The notes: generated by a model not told the origin, from the sequence alone. Positions 48,435-60,224 are shown, numbered from the stretch's first letter. The stretch is DNA of 64,000 nucleotides from Gossypium raimondii (GCF_025698545.1 NC_068566.1:2029362-2093361); one strand, 5' to 3'. Translations and numbers: made by a program.

Positions 48435-50864
48435 CCACACGTCCCTATGCCACACCCTTTTGCCACGGCCGCCTCTACCACCACCAACTTTGTCACCACC
48501 CCTGTAAAAATTAGCAAAAAACACGCAAGAACAATAGCAAACAGTAAAAAATAGAAAATTAATAATATGTAATATCGGCTATAAGAAGCCTAAGAAACAG
48601 ATTGTAAAAGGTTTTTTTTTTTTTAGCTTCTGAAATAAGAAATCGAAATAAAAAAATAGTCAAAAAAAGAAAAACATTAACAAATGTGATCCTTTTTTTC
48701 ATTTTATTTTTAAAAAATATAATAAATAAAAGTAAAAAGGTTCTCACCTACGCCGCTTCATCTACTCCGTCGTCGGAAGCCTTCTCCGAAGTCGAAAATG
48801 GCCAAGAGAGGGTCGGCGATATTTCTTTTTTAAAATCGAAGGCTTAGACTTTAGATTCGGGCCAAAAAAGGCTAAAGCGAGTTTTTTTCTCTCCGGCCAC
48901 TGGAGGCGACGGCCACCATCGTCGATGACCGGTGGCCACGATGGGTTGCCGATGGCCTCCATGACCGAATTATGCGTCATCCCTAGAGAGAAAAAGAGAG
49001 AAAGAAGGATTTTTTTTTTTTGGAAAGCTATTGAAATGATTTTTGTTATATATATATTTTTTATATATAAAGTCTAATACGACATCGTTTTGGGCCTAAG
49101 CTTCAGGCGCCAAAATGGCGTCGTCTTAAAACTAACCAGAAAACCGACCTAACCCAATTTAAGATCCGCGTGTTTTAGCAGAAGGGTCTATTTGTGCTTT
49201 TGGCCCTTCTGCTTTTTGGATGATTTACAATGTAGTCTTTTTACTCTTTATATCTTTACTACTTAATTTTACTTTGTCTTCATTTTGGTCCCTTGGCCAT
49301 TTTTGGGAACAGGCCTTTGAAACGGCGTCGTTTTGACGTTTTAGTCCAATAACTTGACTCGAACCGCGTGAGACCCGCGTGTTTTGATATGGGTGAGGTC
49401 TCTATATCTTACTGTCCCTCTGTTTTTAATTGTTTTCAAATCGATTCCTATTTCTTTTTCTTTTTAATTTTTACCATGTATTTTTATTTTTATTTCATTT
49501 TAGTCCCTATGGAATGGTGCGTTTAAGGAATTTGGGATAATTTCATGTTTAGTCCCTTTTTTTCACGCGTTTCATTCTAATCCTTTATTCTTTTTTTATT
49601 ATTTACAATTTATCCCTTTAATTTCATTCTAGTTGCAATTTAATCCTTAGCCTATTTAATTTCAATCTTTCCACAAACTTTTATTTTATTTATTTCTTTA
49701 TTTCTTTATCTTTTACATTTTAAAAATAGATCATCTCTTTTACTTGTGTCTTTTTATTATTATGGTTATTATTTTATTTTTAATGTTTGTTATTATTCTC
49801 GTTATTTTATTATTTCTTTTATTATTTTTGATATTTTCATGTCATGTTTACTCATCTTTATTATCATGCATTTTCCATTTTACTTTATTTTAAGATTACC
49901 TTATTTATTTTATTAATATTATGATTCGATCATTAATATTATTGTTATTATTACATTTGTATTATTATAGTATTCCTCTACTTGTTTATTCTAACATTCT
50001 ACTCATATAGCTATTATGTATTATTCCATTTATCACTATACTATACATTAAGTTTAGATATATTTATCCGTTGATGTATTGTATCCAAATAAGAAAAATG
50101 CACATCATTTTAAATATTACATTTGTTATTGTTCAAAAAAGGAAAATTTAAAAAAAAAATAAGGCAATGTTCCGTATTTAGAAATTTGAGAGATCATGCC
50201 CTAATTTACGGGGTTCGACTTTCTTGTTGAACCTAGATGACCGAATATCCTTTTAAAATTAAAATACATGAGATTTAATTAAATAAAAAATTAAAAAGGC
50301 AAGCTTATTTTCGAAGATTCGAGGTGTCATGTCCTAACTTACGAGATATAACATTTTGTTACCTCGAGATAAAAGGCCCTTTTACGTACGTTTTGATTAA
50401 AAATAATATTATGCAAAGTGGGGTCGTGTTTTAAACTCTTTTCAAATTTTAAATTTTCTACACTAAAGACATCAAGTAATCAATCAGGTACCAATTTTGG
50501 GCGTAACAAGGGTGCTAATCTTTCTTTATGCATAACCGACTCCCGAACCCGTTTTCTGAATTTTTGTAGAGCAAAAAGTATTGTTTTAGTAAATCAAACA
50601 TTTTATTAAAACGATCGAATTACGAGATGATCCGATCACATCTCATAAAAAGGATTGATGGTGACTCCATTTTTGGTTTTTCAAATAAAAAATCGATTTC
50701 AAAAAAAAAAATGGTTTCAACGGGGGCAATATATATAAATTTTAGATTATGGAAAAGATATATATATTTTATGATCGTTCCTTATAAATTTCTAACATAA
50801 TTGATTTCATCGGCATGATATATATATATAAGAAACTGAATACTTCTTCGACCTCCATCTACAC

Positions 50865-51030
50865 CCATGATTCTAGGAGTTGGTAAGTTCTGCGTGGGAA
50901 GTGAAACTAATCCTTGCTAGTTGAACTTGGAGCTGATTTCCCCTTTGGTTTCGAGAAAACAGAGTAGTCAACCATACCCAAAGTCCTCTACCCATCAACA
51001 TTCCTTGAACCAACCTTTCAAGATACTTAT
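50865..51030 (-). pseudogene. duplicated tail of GLR C exon 5
   Basis: 50880-51025 repeats the 3' end of copy C exon 5 and its stop region (51105-51225), including CTTGCTAGTTGAAC...TGAAGCTG-type and CTCTACCCATCAACATTCCT. It is a partial duplicate lying downstream of the intact exon. About 80 bp of unrelated sequence (51026-51105) separates the two. Confidence 0.7.
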
Positions 51031-51114
51031 AATTCAGATAAAATACTGGTCCAGCTTGTAGCTCATCAATTGTTGATCATCTCCGACACTTCCAACATTT
51101 TCAACTAATCCTTG

Positions 51115-53457
51115 CTAGTTGAACCTGAAGCTGCTTTCCCCTCTGGTTTCGAGAAACACAGTAGTCAGCCACACCCAGAGCTCTCTACCCATCAACATTC
51201 CTTGAACCAACCTCTCCCAACGTCTTCTTAATAGTCGAATGACCGTGATCACCAATGCAATTGCAGACGCCGAGCCTGATAAAATAAAAAATCCCGAGAA
51301 GGGTCCAGGTCCTACTCCACGTTTCATGGTACCATCATTAGTTGAACTCGAACAATATGAAAGAGATAGCATATCTTCCTTCATTTGCTTGAGTTTCCCA
51401 CTTTGTATTAATAGCTTCATAGCCTCTGACATATGTGAACCGAAAGAAGAACCCTGCGGAACAATCTGTAATACAAGAAAAGAAAATTGTCAAAAGATGT
51501 TCCTCGAAGCTTGAACAATAAATTAGGAAAACGAGCATCGTTTATATTACAATTGAAGAACCGCGTAGGCCATGGCTTGGGCTCCAAGCTCTGAAACCTT
51601 TGCAGTATTTTGCAAGGAAAACTTCGGCATATGGCGTCCAAAAGAATGCAGCCTTTATATATCCAGTTGATAGAGCCTTTGCATAATCATCAAATGAAGA
51701 TTGAGCAATGTGCTTGATATTCTTTCTTTGGAACCCAATGACCTCCACTAAATGCTGCAACATAATTGAATCTTCCATATCACAACCTACAGTTGCATTT
51801 GTTTTCTTGAGAATTTCTATATCTAAGTAAGATGATGACTCGGTGTCTGAGCTTGTTATCATGGAAGTAAAGCTTGCTGTATAGGTTGAAGAAACAACCA
51901 GGATCAGGATGAACCATGGGGCCAGCACAAAATTAGTTAAGCTGTTCCTCGGTGATTCTTCTGCATTACAATATTACCAATTATCAGTACGAGGGTTACT
52001 TGAAGAAACTTGTATATCCTATCATGTAGTGTGGTAATTGCAACTGGTATCCATATAGAACATGCTGCTCAAGAACAAAGTGAAATGCGTGATTTTAAAA
52101 TAAATCTTACTATGCCCTCCATAGAAGAGGGTCGCCAAAGGGATCCAGAAGATAGCTCCAACAGATTCATGGCCAGTTCCAGATTCAACTAATTGAATAA
52201 CAAAAGCATTGAACACAGTGATAGCAGCCAAAGTAAACCACATCTTGTTGGTGAAAGGGATCATGAATGAAAAAAATTGGTTCATTTCAAGGTTCTCCTT
52301 AATCACTACCACCGGGCCTACTTCAATATATGGATATGAGAATTCTACAACCTGGGATCGTTCCTTGGTCATTACTGCTAAGCCAATGGCTGCATCAAAA
52401 GTCTTACCATACATAAAAAAAAATGGAAATTATTTCAGTCAGTCTAACTGATGTTTGATCATTTGTGGGAAATATAAAGAACAGAGTCACAAACTAACCC
52501 TGCAAGCAAGTTCCTTAAACAGCTGATCGTCAGACCCGTAGAAAGGAACCAGTTTATAAGGTCTATCGACTGACATCATTGAAGTAGCTTCTTTAAAAAT
52601 ATCTACCCAAAACCCTGTTATTTGTGTTTCCTCGTAGTTCTTCTTGGCATGGCTTATGTTAATAAACTGCTTGGGAATCGATCTTACTGGTACACCAATG
52701 CTTAACCCTTTATAAAAGTGACAGTGAACCGGCTTGGATGCCAAAAACGATAAAGTTGCATCCAGTTGAACAATCCCACTAGCATTTTGTGGTTGGCGGC
52801 TGTTCAAGCTGAAAGTGACGATGTCTAAATCACTAATTCCTTTGGACATGTACCAAGTCAATCCAGGTTTTAACTTCATCCCCGGGAAGGTGCCGATTGA
52901 TCTAGCAATATTGCGAACAATTTCATACATATGACGAGACATGTAACTCGTTGATGATTCATTTATCATTGTTGCTTCAGCTCTTGCGGGTAGAGCACAA
53001 TGTACGGTCGCCTTGGTTCTCTTGGCAAACTCATTTACTTCCTTAGAAAATGCAGTTTCATATTTTGTGACATTACAAAGAATTGGTAACCTGTGTCCGT
53101 GCGTAGTCAGGTTTTTTATGGCCGCATAGTTTTGATAATGATCTGCAAAATTAATAACAGATACTTTTTTGTCAGATTCATACATCTATTCTAACTTAAT
53201 TATAGATCGATCAATCGATCGATCGTGAAACAAGGAGATTACATCACGTTACCATCGAGATCTATGGGTTTAACTTCCCCATGCAAATGGTTGAATTGTA
53301 ATTGGATTGGATGTGTATCTCTGGCGGCGGCACAACACATACATACATCAGCTTCCACATCTTCCCGATCATCTCCATCTATTGTCCCACTACACTTTGA
53401 TGACAGTAATAATAGAAACACAATAGCAAAAAGCTTGGTAAAGGCTGCCCCCTGCAT
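51115..53457 (-). CDS. GLR copy C: short glutamate-receptor-like channel, 633 aa
   Basis: Exons: 53457-53253, 53142-52499, 52402-52111, 51960-51551, 51465-51115. The frame is open throughout. The signal peptide is FTKLFAIVFLLLLSSKCSG. S1 begins at about residue 214 (LSIGVPVRS). The segment MTKERSQVVEFSYPY keeps Arg at the canonical glycine/glutamate-anchoring position (R298). Pore GAIFWIPLATLFYGG, TM3 VVSSTYTASFTSMIT (the closest of the array to the usual S-Y-T-A-x-L-T-S), TM4 GPFSGFFILSGSASAIALVI. S2 reads A-A-F-F-W-T-P-Y where plant GLRs usually have A-A-F-D-E-x-P-Y. An ordinary ATD of about 400 residues is not present. It is probably a membrane channel subunit, and its ligand is uncertain. 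Confidence 0.88.
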
Positions 53458-54499
53458 GCCTCTAATGATTAGAAAACTGAAACTGAATCCTCTTTCGTTT
53501 GAGTTGCAGGGAAAGGTAAGCTAAAAGTACTCATTTCCGGTCAACGGTAGGGCTTTCAAGGCGTGTTCTCATGTCCCTGTCCACCATAAATTATCCTTAG
53601 GAACTTGCATTACTTGGTAACCTCCTAGAAATTGTGTGGAAAAATGAGTATGTTCACGTCAGCAGCACCCAATATTGGAGTTAATAATTGCTAAGCCGGC
53701 CGCATGCCATGACTGAAGCGTCATTCGTATCATTGCTACCAATGAAGGTTCTCTCCTATCGCTAGTGACAACATGATAAAACCAGATTATCTTAGTTCTA
53801 CATAAAAACCAAAATTGTTACGTTTACACGTTGCGGTAAGTACTGACTAGTATCCCATGTATGGTTTTCATTTAAATACAACTCTATGGTTGTCAAGACA
53901 AAAATAAATTCCTACTCAAGTAGGGTTAAATCCAATTATTATAATTCTATATTTTTAAATGCATGTATGATAATTCTATTTTTTTAATAAAACAAAAAGG
54001 AGTTTTAAAATTAAGATTAAATATATAATTATGTAAAAGATATCACAAAATAAAATTTAAAAATTTTAATATAATGAGAGTCTCAATAGTAATTTCTCGG
54101 TTTTGATTCATTAGTTTGATTATCAATGCAAAATAATTTCATTATCAAAAGAAAGCTTGTTGAAATTATTCCTCTTATCAATAAACAATCTTATAACTTC
54201 TTCCTTCAAAAACTCTATAAATTCACTCATCGAATTTAGCTTATCAATAGCATTAATAACGAAAGAGACCTAATAAACACATAAAAATGGGGCTCACTTA
54301 GATTAAATCGCATGTCCACATAACATGAATTGCATACGTAGCTTATACTCAATCGTATTATTCATCACAAATATTAGAATCTACTAAACAATTATAGATG
54401 AAGAGTACATGAATTTTATACATGCAAAAACAATACTTTATAAAGTATATATTCATGTATAACATGTAATAAATATTAATCCTATTTTTGCATCTATGA
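53458..54499. other. GLR C upstream region and spacer
   Basis: No gene. 53500-53800 is the conserved GLR upstream block (GGCTTTCAAGG...TGTCCACCATAAATTATCC). 53970-54480 matches 16740-17770. Confidence 0.6.
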
Positions 54500-54734
54500 C
54501 CGTCATTTACATCAGTAATGATAAGAGCCGGTAACTTAATGTTTAGGAAGTGGAACTAATGCTTGCTAGTTGAAGTTGAATCTGGTTTCCCCTCCGGTTT
54601 CAAGAAAACATAGTAGTCAGCCCTACCGAAAGTGCTTTGCCCATCAACATTCCTTGAGTCATCCTCTCCCAATGTCTTCTCATTGGTCGAATAACCGTGA
54701 TCAACATTGCAATTGCAAATGTCGTGCATAGAAT

Positions 54735-55166
54735 AAATAAACTTGAACCACGGAAGTTAAGTGAGATGGTAGGATCTCTCCTATCCAGTGGCTGAGTTAA
54801 AAAATTATTTTAGGGGGACCGAAATTAAATTGTATATTTTTACAATATTAAAAATGTAATTTCACTATTTTAATAGTCTATATCTTTATAATTTTTAAAA
54901 GACTAAATTAACTTTTTATTATTTAGGGGGCCAAAATATAATTTTACCATTACTAATTTAAAATTTTATAAATTATAAAGGGCCTAAATAGAAAATTTTT
55001 TATTTTAGGGGATCAGGCCCCTCCCAGCCCCTGGCTCCACCAATGCTCTTATCTTAACCAGTGGTTGAGGGTTCGATCCTCACCTTAAGTATGAAGTAGT
55101 TTTAAAATTCGCGGTCAGCGTCTACCCTGTAATAGGCCTATAAAATACAAGGATTAGTATGGTTGG
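54735..55166 (+). repeat. SINE-like repeat in GLR D, with a 260-bp element inside
   Basis: Same unit as in GLR B (29585-30475) and at the same place in exon 5, so it was present before the B/D duplication. B-box-like GGTTCGATCCT at 55070-55080. Confidence 0.45.
54786..55045. mobile_element. hAT-type MITE, 260 bp
   Basis: Ends CAGTGGCTGAG and ...CTGGCTCCACCAATG are imperfect inverted repeats. Flanked by CTCCTATC / CTCTTATC (8 bp, 7 of 8). Removing it restores the match to the GLR B copy of the host repeat, which has no insertion here. Confidence 0.75.
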
Positions 55167-56467
55167 TGCACCAAGATCTGAAGCCTTTGCAGTATTTTGC
55201 AAGGAAAAGACTCGAATAAGGCCCCCAAAAGAAGGCAGCATTTATATTTCCAGTTGATAGAGCCTTTGCATAATCACCAATGGATTATTGTTCCTTCGGA
55301 ACCCAATGACCTCTACTAAATGCGGCAACATAATTGAATCTTCCGTATCACAACCTACAATAGCATTTGCTTTCTTAAGATTTTCTATATCCAAGCAAGA
55401 TGATGACTCGGTGTCTGAGCTTGTTGTTATCGTGGAAGTAAAGCTTTGTGTATAGGTTGAAGAAACAACCAGGATCAGGACCAACCATGGGCCAATGGCT
55501 GCAGCAAAAGTCTTCAATACATAAAAAAGGATTTGGAAATTTCAGTCAGTCAACTGATGCTTGATAATTTGTAGGAAATATAAGGAACAAAGTCACAAAC
55601 TAACCCTGCGAGCTGGTGTCAAACAATTGATCATCAGAACCGTAGAAAGGGACCAGCTTATAAGTGGTATTGATTGGCATCACTGCAATAGCTTCTTTAA
55701 ACAGATCAATCCAAAACCCTGTTATTTGTGCTTCATTATGGCTCTTGTCGTCATGGCTTATATTAAGAAACTGGCTGGGAATCGATCTTACTGGTACAGC
55801 AATACTTAACTCGGTATAATAGTGAAGCGGCTTGGATGTCGAAAACAATAAAGTTGCAGCCATTTGAATGATTCCTCCTGTTTTTGAATTTGGATTGCGG
55901 CTGTTCAAGTTGAAATTGACTGTCTAAATCGCTACTAATTCTGTCAGATTCCTCGTGGACAGATGTCCCAGGCTTCAACCACAGGTAGTTGCCAATTAGA
56001 TTAGCAATTTCGTACATTTGACGAGACATGTAACTCGTCGAAGATTCGTTTCCCATTGTTGTTTTATCTTTTGCAGGCAGCGCACAAAGTACATTGGCCT
56101 TGGCTCTCCTGGTAAACGTATTGATTTCCCCAACGAATGGAATTTCATAACTCGTGACAATCCAGGAGGCCGGAGTTCCATACCCGTCGATCAGATCTGA
56201 TGAGCTGATGTACAAAAACAGGGCCTTCAATGCCTGGACAAGGCGATCGAAGGCACCCATCATTCCTTATATTTTTATACTCAACTATGAAGTAAATTTT
56301 TTTTTTTATATTTTTATATATTTGAACTCAAGCTAAATTTTACCATTTCAAACATATTTTGATTTTTCCGTGATCGTTCCTTATAGGTTTCTAACATAAT
56401 TGTTTTCATCGGCATGATATATATAATAAACTAAATACATCTTCGACCTGCATTTACACCCATGATG

Positions 56468-58765
56468 CTAGGAGCTGGTAAGTTGTGTTTGGGACGTGAA
56501 ACTAATCCTTGCTAGTTGAACTTGGAGCTGATTTCCCCTTTGGTCTCGAGAAAACAGAGTAGTCAGCCATACCCAAAGTCCTCTACCCATCAACATTCCT
56601 TGAACCAACCTTTCCCAGCGTCTTCTCATCGGTCGAATAACCGTGATCAATATTGCAACTGCAGATGCCGTGCCTGATAAAATAAATAAGCCTGAGAAGG
56701 GCCCAGGTCCTATTCCCCGTTTCATGGTGACATCAATTGTTGAACTCGAACACTCAGGAAATGATAGTAAATCATCCTTCATTCGCTTGAATTTTCCACT
56801 CCCACATAATCGCACCATGGCCTCTGACATGTATGGAGCAAAAGGAGAATCCCTTGGAAAAATCTGTAGAAATGAACATATGACATCCCTCAAAGCTTGA
56901 ACAATAGCTTAATAGAGTTAAAATTGAAGAGTATGGTTTTTATTACAACTGAAGAACCACGTAGATTATGGTTGGGTCCCCAAGATCTGAAACCTTTGCA
57001 GTATTTTGCAAGGAAAAGACCCGAATAAGGCGCCCAGAAGAATGCAGCCTTTATTTTTCCAGTTGATAGAGCTTTAGCATAATCATCGATTGAAGATTGA
57101 GCAATGTGCTTGATGTTCTTTCTTTGGAACCCAATGTACTCCACTAAATGCTGCAACATAATTGAATCTTCCATATCACAACCCACAATAGCATTTGTTT
57201 TCTTGAGATCTTCTATATCTAAGCAAGATGATGACTCGGTGTCTGAGCTTGTTATCATGGAAGTAAAGCTTTGTGTATAGGTTGAAGAAACAACCAGGAT
57301 CAGGACCAACCATGGGGCCAACACAAAATATGTTAAATTGCTCCTCGGTGATTCCCCTGCATTACAAAAAAAATTCATGTAGTCCATATAGAACATGCTC
57401 AATAACGAGGTGAAATGCTTGAAGTTAACATAAATCTTACTATGCCCTCCATAGAAGAGGGTTGCCAAAGGGAACCAGAAGATAGCTCCAACAGATTCAT
57501 GACCAGTTCTAGACTCAACTAACCAAATAACAAAAGCATTGAACATCGTCATAGCTGCCAAAGTACACCACATCTCGTTGGTGAAAGGCATCATGAATGA
57601 AAAAACTTGGTTCGGTTCAGGCTTTTCCTTCATCACTAGCATCGGGCCTACTTCGAAATATGGATATGAGAATTCTAAGAGCTCGGACCCTTTTCTGGTC
57701 ATTACTGTTAAGCCAATGGCTGCATCAAAAGTCTTCAATACATAAAAGAGGATTTGGAAATTTCGGTCAGTCAACTGATGCTTGATAATTTGTAGGAAAT
57801 ATAAGGAATAAAGTCACAAACTAACCCTGCGAGCAAGTGCCTTAAACAATTGATCATCAGAACCGTAGAAAGGAACCAATTTATAAGTGGTATTGATTGG
57901 CATCACTGCAACAGCTTCTTTAAAAAGATCAGTCCAAAACCCTGTTATTTGTGCTTCATTATGGTTCTTCTCGTCCTGGCTTATGTTAAGAAACTGCATG
58001 GGAATCGATCTTACTGGTACGGCAATGCTTTTCTCTGTATAATAGTGAACTGGCTTGGATGTCGAAAATGATAAAGTTGCAGCCATTTGAATGATCCCAC
58101 CTGTATTCGGCGTTGGATTACGGCTGTTCAAGTTGAAAGTGACTATGTCTAAATCACTAATTCTATCAGATTCCTCGTAAACAGTCGTCCCAGGCTTCAA
58201 CCATAGGTAGTCGCCGATTAGACTGGCAATCTCGCGAGCAATTTCGTACATATGACGAGACATGTAACTCGTCGAAGATTCGTTTCCCATTGTTGCTTTA
58301 TCTATTGCAGGCAGCGCACAAAGTACGTTTGCCTTGGCTCTCCTGGTAAACGCATTGATTTCCGCAGAGAAAGCGGTTTCATAACTTGTGACGGTACATA
58401 GAATCGGTAACCTGTGTGAAGTCAAATTTTTTATGGCAACATAATTTTGATAATCATCTGCAGTATTATCAACAACACAACACCTTTCTCCTTGTCAGAT
58501 TCATACATCAATTCTAACATTATTAAAGTTCGATCATAATTCAAAAACAAATATTATAAAACATTTTACCATATAGATCTATGGGTGTAACATTCCCAGG
58601 CGAATGGTTGAATTTTAACTGGATATGGTGTGCATCTGAGGCTGTGTTACAACTCATCAAACATGAATCATCCTCTGTATCTTTCTGATCATCTCCATCT
58701 CTTATCCCACTACACTTTGATGACAGTATCAACAGCAAAACAAAAGCAAAAATCTTAGCAGACAT
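56468..58765 (-). CDS. GLR copy E: short glutamate-receptor-like channel, 641 aa
   Basis: Exons: 58765-58570, 58457-57826, 57732-57441, 57356-56947, 56863-56468. All junctions are GT..AG and the frame is open. Signal peptide IFAFVLLLILSSKCSG, an unassigned region up to about residue 207, S1 from SIAVPVRSIP (208) to the middle of exon 3, then TM1 (AAMTMFNAFVIWLVE), pore (GAIFWFPLATLFYGGH), TM3 (VVSSTYTQSFTSMI, 395-408), S2, TM4 (GPFSGLFILSGTASAVAILI). At the R-S-x-x-x-D-F ligand site the residue is Gly291 (T-R-K-G-S-E-L-L-E-F). F480-W481 replace the usual D-E pair. The five-exon layout is what I expect for clade II GLRs, but exon 2 is roughly half the usual size. Ligand gating may therefore differ or be lost. 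Confidence 0.88.
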
Positions 58766-60224
58766 GCCTCAAATGACTAAAAATCTTTGTATTTCTCCTT
58801 GAAAATGGAAACTGAATCTCCCATTCGTTTGATTTGCAGAAAAGGGTAAGCTAAAATTACTCATTTCGGGTCAACTCTAGGACTTTCCTGGCATGTTCTC
58901 ATACCAATGTCCACCACAAATTATGTTTAGGAACTACTTCCAGGACTTTCCTGGCATGTTCTCATGTCAATGTCCACCGCAAATTATCTTGACCAACTAC
59001 TTCTCAGTAACCTCTTATTAAGTGCTATGCACTTGAATCCATGTGTTTTTATATTGATAACATTGCTCATGTCAATTAAGTTAAAACTCAACACGTAAAA
59101 AAATTAAAAATTAATTAAATTATATGATATTTTAATATCTTAATATAATGGTACATAAAGTATAAATTTTGAACACCTTTTAAGTAATTAATATAAAGTA
59201 TTTATAAAATTAATGATAAATAAAATATTTTAAAAACTTAAATATAATAATAAATTATATTAAATAATTTAATACAATGATAAATTATATTTATATAATG
59301 GTACAAAATATAAATTAATCTATTTTTATCTACTTTTAAATAATTAATATAAATAATGATTTTTTAAATAATTAAATTTTTGCATTTAAGTAGAAAAACA
59401 ATTTTTCACCGTAGTTTTGACCCCAAAATTCAATTATCTTTCTAGGTGTAAAACAATTTTTCACCGTAGTTTTAACCCCAAAAATCAGTTATACTTCTAG
59501 GTGTAAAAGCACTTTTGGAACCCTAAACGTAATTGTGTTTTGATGATATTGTGTTGTTTGGAAAATTGAACATCTTAATCACGTCAGCAGCACCTAACTA
59601 ATGGAATTTGTTAGTAATTTGATTATTCGGTTTAATATAGTTCTCCGATTATACTCAAAATGTTTTATATTTGGATAAACTACATAAATTATGCGTATTA
59701 AAATAAATGTTAAAAAATTACTTAACAACTACACTAAACTAACCAACTATTAAGTATTTAACGATTTTAGATTTAAAATACAAATAAAAAGATAAGTCCG
59801 ATGATATTTTATAATTTTTAAAATTGAATGATTTAATAAAAAATTTCTAATAATCGAGTGATCATTTATATAGTTTATCTTTTACATTTTTGTATCCTTC
59901 CTTCTATGAATAGTAACTAAAACAACAAATTAGGACCATTATAATTTTGATTTTGATTCAATTGGACACAATTTAAAAATATATATAATTATATATATAT
60001 ATTAGATAAGTATAATTATTTTATGTATATAATATATAAATATAAAATGATGTTATATCAATAATGATGTTAGAGATTTGTGAAAATTAAATTAAATCAG
60101 AATATCAAATTTATAATTGCAGAAAATCAAAATTAATGTATAACATTATATATTGAAGCAAAATTCGCGTGTAATTTTGAGATTTATCGATTTATTTAAA
60201 TAAAAATTGTAATTATCCTAAATA
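58766..60224. other. GLR E upstream region and intergenic DNA
   Basis: 58800-59000 contains the conserved GLR upstream block, here with a 63-bp tandem duplication (units at 58879 and 58942). 59396-59505 is a 55-bp tandem duplication around CAATTTTTCACCGTAGTTTT. The rest is AT-rich with no gene seen. Confidence 0.6.

Larger units (their letters stand above)
44939..50721 (+). mobile_element. solo LTR of the 6597 family, about 2.5 kb plus a nested insertion
   Basis: Starts TGTGAGAGTCTAATTTCGCC and ends AAATGGTTTCAAC(G), flanked by GGGGC on both sides (44934-44938, 50723-50727). Its start aligns with the minus-strand 5' end of the LTR at 6597-9601. Its last 250 bp align with the ends of the LTRs at 6597 and 19851 (GGTACCAATTTTGGGCGTAAC...GGGTGCTAATC). 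A second LTR is nested at 45171-48434. ORFs such as 48762-48980 are probably not genes. Confidence 0.72.
54500..56158 (-). pseudogene. GLR copy D, deleted and fused remnant
   Basis: Exon 2 remnant 56158-55606, frameshifted. The first codons of exon 3 (K-T-F-A-A-A-I-G) run straight into TM3 of exon 4 (PWLVLILVVSSTYTQSF) at about 55497, deleting TM1 and the pore. Exon 4 stops near 55165, where the SINE-like repeat begins. A tail of exon 5 lies at about 54735-54550. The 5' end of exon 2 is replaced by unrelated sequence (56159-56270) and no exon 1 is seen. Non-functional. Confidence 0.85.

Noticed and set aside
48762-48980. GC-rich 72-codon ORF with arginine-rich translation
   Set aside because: Part of the outer solo LTR, where similar GC-rich stretches occur in its relatives. 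No conserved frame between copies.
55070-55080. Possible tRNA gene from the B-box-like sequence
   Set aside because: No cloverleaf, A box or anticodon arm could be formed. At most tRNA-derived repeat sequence.
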